NCBI RefSeq assembly: GCF_900101505.1
Contig: NZ_FMZI01000011.1
Coordinates: forward strand, 1-64,000
Source of the DNA: Antarctobacter albus
GTDB lineage: Bacteria > Pseudomonadota > Alphaproteobacteria > Rhodobacterales > Rhodobacteraceae
Reading direction: 5' to 3'
Length of the DNA stretch: 64,000 nucleotides
Part shown: positions 60,121-64,000 of the stretch, piece by piece
Position numbering within the stretch: the first letter of the stretch is position 1
Layout of the letters: every line of letters starts with the position of its first letter
Program-made: the position numbers and the translations under genes
The notes under the pieces: generated by a model
Told to the model about the DNA's origin: nothing
The model's database searches: none
Seen by the model: the letters and a program-made list of their open reading frames with translations, nothing else

Positions 60121-61550
60121 CAGAGCGTTCGCTGCTGGTCGGGCCCTTCAACCGGGTCGAGGGCGACCTTGAAATCCGGCTCGAGGTCAAGGACGGACGC
60201 GTGGCGCAGGCCTTTGCTAATTCGCCCATGTTCCGTGGATTCGAGATCATGATGCTGGGCAAATCGCCGATGGACGCGCTGACGATCACGCCGCGCATCT
60301 GCGGGATCTGCTCGATCAGCCAGTCCGCCGCCGCCTCGGCCGCGCTGGGGTCGCTGGCGGGTTTGCCACCGGCGCCGCAGGGGGCACTGGCCGCGGCGAT
60401 CATGCACGGGGTCGAGAACCTCTGCGATCACCTGACCCATTTCAACCTGTTCTTTTGCGCCGATTTCGCCCGCGCCGCCTATGCCGGACGGCCCTGGCAC
60501 GACCGCGCCGTGGCGCGCTTTACCGCGATGCACGGCTCTGCCGTGCGCTCCAGTGTCGAGGCCCGCGCCCAGATCCTGCACATCGTCGGGCTGCTGGGGG
60601 GCAAGTGGCCGCACACGCTGGCCATCCAGCCCGGCGGCGTGACCCGCGCGCCCACCGCGCGTGACCGCATCCGCATGACCAGCATCCTGGCCGCCTTTCG
60701 CCGCTACCTGGAAAGCACGCTGTTCGGCGCCCCGGTCGAGGAATTCGCCGAACTGTCTACCGCCCAAGCCCTGACCGGCTGGACGCGGGGCGATGCCGGT
60801 CTGTTCATGGAAATCGCCGAGGACCTTGTCCTGGCCGACATAGGGCACGGGTCGGGGCGGTTCCTGTCCTTCGGGGCCTATCCCCTGCCAGACGGCCCAG
60901 CCCTTGCCGCCGGGACCTGGGACAATGGCACGCTTGGGCCGGTCGACACGACGGAGATCCGCGAGGATCTCAGCCACGCCTGGATGCTGGGCGAGGCGCG
61001 CCACCCGACCGAGGGCCAAACCGACCCCGACGAAGACATGCAGTCCCCGGCCTACAGCTGGTGCAAGGCGCCGCGCCTTGCCGGCCGCACGGTCGAGACC
61101 GGCGCGCTGGCCCGGCAGGTCATCGACGGCCACCCCGCCGCGCGCGATCTGGTGGCCAGCGGCACCAATGTCCGGGCGCGCGTCGCCGGGCGCCTGCTGG
61201 AAATCGCGCGCACGCAGATCCTGCTGGAAACATGGGTCGCAGCGTTAAAGACCGACGCCGCATTCATCACCGATGTCGCCTTGCCGGATGCAGGCAGCGG
61301 AGAGGGGCTGGTCGAGGCGGCCCGGGGCGCGCTTGGACACTGGATCAAGGTCGAAAAGGGGCGGATCTCCGGTTACCAGATCGTCGCACCGACGACGTGG
61401 AACTTCAGCCCCCGCGACGCCAGCGGCACCCCCGGCCCGGTCGAGGCCGCGCTGGAGGGCGCGCCGGTCGGCCCCGGCGAGGAAACGCCGCTGTCGGTGC
61501 AGCACATCGTGCGCAGCTTCGACCCCTGCATGGTCTGCACGGTCCATTGA
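60117..61550 (+). CDS. hupV: Regulatory [NiFe] hydrogenase large subunit HupV
   Basis: A 477-residue Ni-Fe subunit. The N-terminal metal motif is RICGICSISQ, where uptake hydrogenases have RxCGxCxxxH; Gln in place of His is typical of H2 sensors. The C-terminal motif is DPCMVCTVH and the protein ends exactly at that His, so there is no C-terminal peptide for a maturation protease to remove, another sensor hallmark. It carries the Ni-Fe site that detects H2 and signals to HupT. The hypF start overlaps its stop. Confidence 0.95.
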   Translation: MTERSLLVGPFNRVEGDLEIRLEVKDGRVAQAFANSPMFRGFEIMMLGKSPMDALTITPRICGICSISQSAAASAALGSLAGLPPAPQGALAAAIMHGVENLCDHLTHFNLFFCADFARAAYAGRPWHDRAVARFTAMHGSAVRSSVEARAQILHIVGLLGGKWPHTLAIQPGGVTRAPTARDRIRMTSILAAFRRYLESTLFGAPVEEFAELSTAQALTGWTRGDAGLFMEIAEDLVLADIGHGSGRFLSFGAYPLPDGPALAAGTWDNGTLGPVDTTEIREDLSHAWMLGEARHPTEGQTDPDEDMQSPAYSWCKAPRLAGRTVETGALARQVIDGHPAARDLVASGTNVRARVAGRLLEIARTQILLETWVAALKTDAAFITDVALPDAGSGEGLVEAARGALGHWIKVEKGRISGYQIVAPTTWNFSPRDASGTPGPVEAALEGAPVGPGEETPLSVQHIVRSFDPCMVCTVH

Positions 61551-63817
61551 GCGGCGCCCTGCGCATCCGGGTACGCGGCCAGGTGCAGGGCGTGGGCTTC
61601 CGCCCCTTTGTCTGGCAACTGGCGCATCGGCTGAACATCCGGGGCGAGGTGCTGAACGACCCCGAGGGAGTCCTGATCCATGCCCAAGGCGCGCGGATCG
61701 CCGACTTTGTCGCCGCGATCACCGCCGAGGCCCCGCCACTGGCCCGGGTCGATGCGGTGGAAACCACCCCCTTCACCTTCGACACCCCACCCACCGGTTT
61801 CGAGATTGCCGCCAGCCAAGGCACCGGCGCGGAAACCCGTGTCACCCCGGATGCCGCGACCTGCCCCGATTGCCTGGCTGACATCCGGGGCGATGATCCG
61901 CGCCGCCGGGGCTATGCCTTTACCAATTGCACCCATTGCGGCCCGCGGTTCACGATCCTGAAGGGCCTGCCTTATGACCGGGCACGCACGACGATGGCCG
62001 GCTTCGAGATGTGTCCCGACTGTGCTGCCGAATACGCCGACCCCGGCGACCGCCGCTTTCACGCGCAACCCGTGGCTTGCGCCCTCTGCGGTCCGCACCT
62101 GGGGTTCGAGGATGCCAACGGCGCACATCCGGACGCGATCGCGGCGGCGGCCCGCGCCCTGCTGGACGGGGCGATCCTGGCGGTCAAGGGCTTGGGCGGG
62201 TTTCACCTGTGCTGCGACGCCACCAATGCCCAGGCCATCGACCGGTTGCGCCGCCGCAAGTATCGCCCGTCCAAGCCGCTGGCCCTGATGGGCCGATGGC
62301 AGGAGATCGACCGGCACGCCCGGCCAGACACCGAGGAACGCGCCGCGCTGGCCTCTGCCGCCGCGCCTATCGTCCTCTTGGCCAAGGGCGATCCGCTGCC
62401 CGAGGCCCTTGCGCCCAGCCAGAACCACCTGGGCTGGATGCTGCCCTATACGCCACTGCATCACCTGCTGCTGGATGCGGTTGCCCGGCCGCTGGTCATG
62501 ACCTCGGGCAATCTCTCGGGCGAGCCGCAAGTGATCGGCAACGCCGAGGCCCGGGACAAGCTGGGCGGGATCGCAGACGCAATCCTGGACCACGACCGCG
62601 ACATCGCCCGCAGGTTGGACGACAGCGTGATGCGGCTGACGCCCGAGGGACCGATGATCCTGCGCCGGGCGCGGGGGATGGTGCCGGACACCCTGCCCCT
62701 GCCGGACGGGTTCGGCGATGCACCGCAAGTGGTGGCCTATGGCGGGCAGATGAAGGGGGCCCTCTGTCTGATCAAGAATGGGCAGGCGCTCTTGGGGCAT
62801 CATCTGGGTGAGTTGGACGAGGCGCTGAGCTGGGATGCCTTCTGCCAAGCGGATCGGGACTATGCAGAGCTGTTCGACCATACGCCCGAGGTGATCGCCG
62901 TGGACCTGCATCCCGGTTACAGGCCCACCCAGCATGGGTGGGCGCGGGCCGAGGCCTTGGGTTTGCCCTGCGAAGAGGTGCAGCACCACCACGCGCATCT
63001 GGCGTCTTGCCTGGCCGAGAACGGCTGGCCACTGGACGGCGGCAAAGTGGCGGGGATCATTTTGGATGGCACGGGCCTGGGGAGTGATGGCACGGTCTGG
63101 GGTGGCGAATTGCTGCTGGGCGATTACCAAGGCTTTGAACGGCGGGCATGGCTGAAACCTGCGCCCTTGATCGGCGGCGACATGGCGTCGCGCGAGCCGT
63201 GGCGGAACGCGCTGGCGCGGCTGGATCAGGCGGGGCTGTCGGATTGGGCGGACCAGTTGTTCGGGGACAAGCCGCTGGAAATCGCACGGATGGCCGCCAG
63301 CAAGGGGCTGAACGCCCCTCAAAGCTCCAGCGCCGGGCGGCTCTTCGATGCGGTGGCGGCTTGCTTGGGGGTTTGCGCAGATCGGCAAAGCTATGAGGGT
63401 GAGGCCGCGATGCGGTTGGAGACGATGGCTGCGGGCTATCTACAGACGCACTCCCCCGCGCATGGTTTCGGCTTCTATGATGTAAGCGACGAAATCGACC
63501 CGTACCCAATGTTCATGCAGATGAGCAGAGCGTTGGCGGCAGGCGAATCCGTAGCGCATTGCGCAGCCCTTTTTCACATCGGGCTTGCACGTGTCTTTGC
63601 GCGGAAGATTTACGGCCTGTATAAGAACCTTGAGGCCGAGGCGGTCGTCCTGTCAGGCGGATGCTTTCAAAATGCGCTCCTGCTGAGGCTGGTCTTGGAA
63701 CAGGTAGACATTGGTCAACTACCCGTTCTGACCCACCGCACAACACCCGCCAATGACGGCGGGCTGGCGCTGGGACAGGCGGTGATCGCCGCCGCTCGAC
63801 ACCCGGTCCGCCGGTAA
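61547..63817 (+). CDS. hypF: Carbamoyltransferase HypF (hydrogenase maturation)
   Basis: A 756-residue enzyme that uses carbamoyl phosphate to make the CN ligands of the Ni-Fe site with HypE. Domains in order: acylphosphatase (RVRGQVQGVGFRPFVWQLA, about 6-24), zinc-finger pair (CPDC, CTHC, CPDC, CALC, about 105-185), YrdC-like domain (AVKGLGGFHLCCDATN) and Kae1-like domain with VQHHHAHLASCLAENG. Full length. The start is a TTG at 61547 overlapping the hupV stop; no ATG or GTG fits before the acylphosphatase domain. Confidence 0.93.
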   Translation: MSGALRIRVRGQVQGVGFRPFVWQLAHRLNIRGEVLNDPEGVLIHAQGARIADFVAAITAEAPPLARVDAVETTPFTFDTPPTGFEIAASQGTGAETRVTPDAATCPDCLADIRGDDPRRRGYAFTNCTHCGPRFTILKGLPYDRARTTMAGFEMCPDCAAEYADPGDRRFHAQPVACALCGPHLGFEDANGAHPDAIAAAARALLDGAILAVKGLGGFHLCCDATNAQAIDRLRRRKYRPSKPLALMGRWQEIDRHARPDTEERAALASAAAPIVLLAKGDPLPEALAPSQNHLGWMLPYTPLHHLLLDAVARPLVMTSGNLSGEPQVIGNAEARDKLGGIADAILDHDRDIARRLDDSVMRLTPEGPMILRRARGMVPDTLPLPDGFGDAPQVVAYGGQMKGALCLIKNGQALLGHHLGELDEALSWDAFCQADRDYAELFDHTPEVIAVDLHPGYRPTQHGWARAEALGLPCEEVQHHHAHLASCLAENGWPLDGGKVAGIILDGTGLGSDGTVWGGELLLGDYQGFERRAWLKPAPLIGGDMASREPWRNALARLDQAGLSDWADQLFGDKPLEIARMAASKGLNAPQSSSAGRLFDAVAACLGVCADRQSYEGEAAMRLETMAAGYLQTHSPAHGFGFYDVSDEIDPYPMFMQMSRALAAGESVAHCAALFHIGLARVFARKIYGLYKNLEAEAVVLSGGCFQNALLLRLVLEQVDIGQLPVLTHRTTPANDGGLALGQAVIAAARHPVRR

Positions 63818-63868
63818 GCCCTGTGCCACACGGCACCACGGGCCGGTAAAGACCTATCCGCCCAGCCC

Positions 63869-63880
63869 GCTTTCGAAAGC
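63869..63880. promoter_or_regulatory. Palindrome downstream of hypF
   Basis: GCTTTCGAAAGC is a perfect 12-bp palindrome in the 183-bp stretch after hypF. This stretch holds no clear gene; neither a sigma54 site nor a HupR-type TTG-N5-CAA pair was found in it. The palindrome may be an operator or part of a transcript end. Confidence 0.3.
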
Positions 63881-63926
63881 CCGGCAAACTCCCCTAACCC
63901 CATAACCGCAAAGCAGGAATCGCGCC

Positions 63927-63948
63927 GCCCGCGATCCAGGGCTTTTTT
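63927..63948 (+). terminator. Weak terminator after hypF
   Basis: GCCC (63927-63930) and GGGC (63939-63942) pair around an 8-base loop and are followed by TTTTTT. The stem is short, so confidence is low. Confidence 0.35.
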
Positions 63949-64000
63949 GCAACCTTTGCCCCCGCCCCTGCGCGATCAAGAGGATGGAGACATCCCGGCG

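Noticed and set aside
63934-63952. Possible sigma54 promoter (CAGGGCTTTTTTGCA) before a hydrogenase operon
   Set aside because: The GG and GC pairs are not 10 bases apart as needed; the T-run fits a weak terminator better.
63984-64000. ATG near the right edge as the start of a hydrogenase small subunit
   Set aside because: Only five codons are visible, AAGAGG abuts the ATG with no spacing, and the residues do not match a clear HupS start.
1-64000. Genomic island or phage
   Set aside because: No integrase, transposase, tRNA-attachment site or shift in base composition was noticed; codon use looks even across modules.

Overview
The window is high-GC DNA from an alphaproteobacterium, most likely a Rhodobacteraceae (roseobacter/Rhodobacter-type) chromosome. 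The evidence is the hupT-hupU-hupV-hypF gene order known from Rhodobacter, many solute-binding-protein transporters, the homogentisate and gentisate modules, and dense operons whose genes overlap by ATGA. No tRNA, rRNA, CRISPR array, transposase or phage gene was seen. Genus cannot be told from this sequence. | Layout. (1) 66-4950: a gentisate operon on the minus strand (3-hydroxybenzoate 6-hydroxylase type monooxygenase, fumarylpyruvate hydrolase, GST-type isomerase, gentisate dioxygenase, DinB-type isomerase-like protein) with a divergent MarR regulator. (2) 5078-8803: two small proteins and a 1087-residue secreted protein combining a degenerate trypsin-like domain with WD40 propellers. (3) 8885-16975: a tripartite tricarboxylate transporter (tctCBA) with an aldehyde dehydrogenase and a UPF0261 protein on the minus strand, and a divergent IclR regulator plus class III aminotransferase. 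(4) 17003-24729: a homogentisate module (maiA, hmgA, fahA, an aromatic-ring FAD hydroxylase, a metallo-beta-lactamase-fold protein, DUF2783, MarR). (5) 24740-35195: an AraC regulator, then a plus-strand run of aldehyde dehydrogenase, a five-gene branched-chain-type ABC importer, a second aldehyde dehydrogenase and a flotillin. (6) 35226-41508: a VOC protein and a ThDP enzyme, facing an AcoR-like regulator and an NTF2-flavin monooxygenase fusion. (7) 41546-51137: LysR, a dipeptide-type ABC importer, a gamma-glutamyltransferase-like protein and an M20 hydrolase. (8) 51218-57413: a sugar-type ABC importer with a GH63-like glycosidase, probably for glucosyl- or mannosylglycerate. (9) 57812-63817: hydrogen-sensing hupT-hupU-hupV and hypF, probably the start of a hydrogenase cluster that continues past the window. 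| How the genes fit together. Most of the window is a catabolic district: uptake systems sit beside ring-hydroxylating, ring-cleaving and aldehyde-oxidising enzymes that end in fumarate plus pyruvate (gentisate branch) or fumarate plus acetoacetate (homogentisate branch). A nearly identical 17-base motif lies just downstream of a TTGACA box in front of both tctC and hmgA. This suggests that the IclR protein encoded between them controls both the transporter and the homogentisate operon. | The most unusual points are the protease-like/WD40 protein that has lost two of three catalytic residues, an isomerase-like protein that lacks the expected zinc ligands, a beta-lactamase-fold protein with a broken metal site, an AcoR-type regulator without GAFTGA next to three tandem palindromes, and two sugar-ABC permeases with extra domains.
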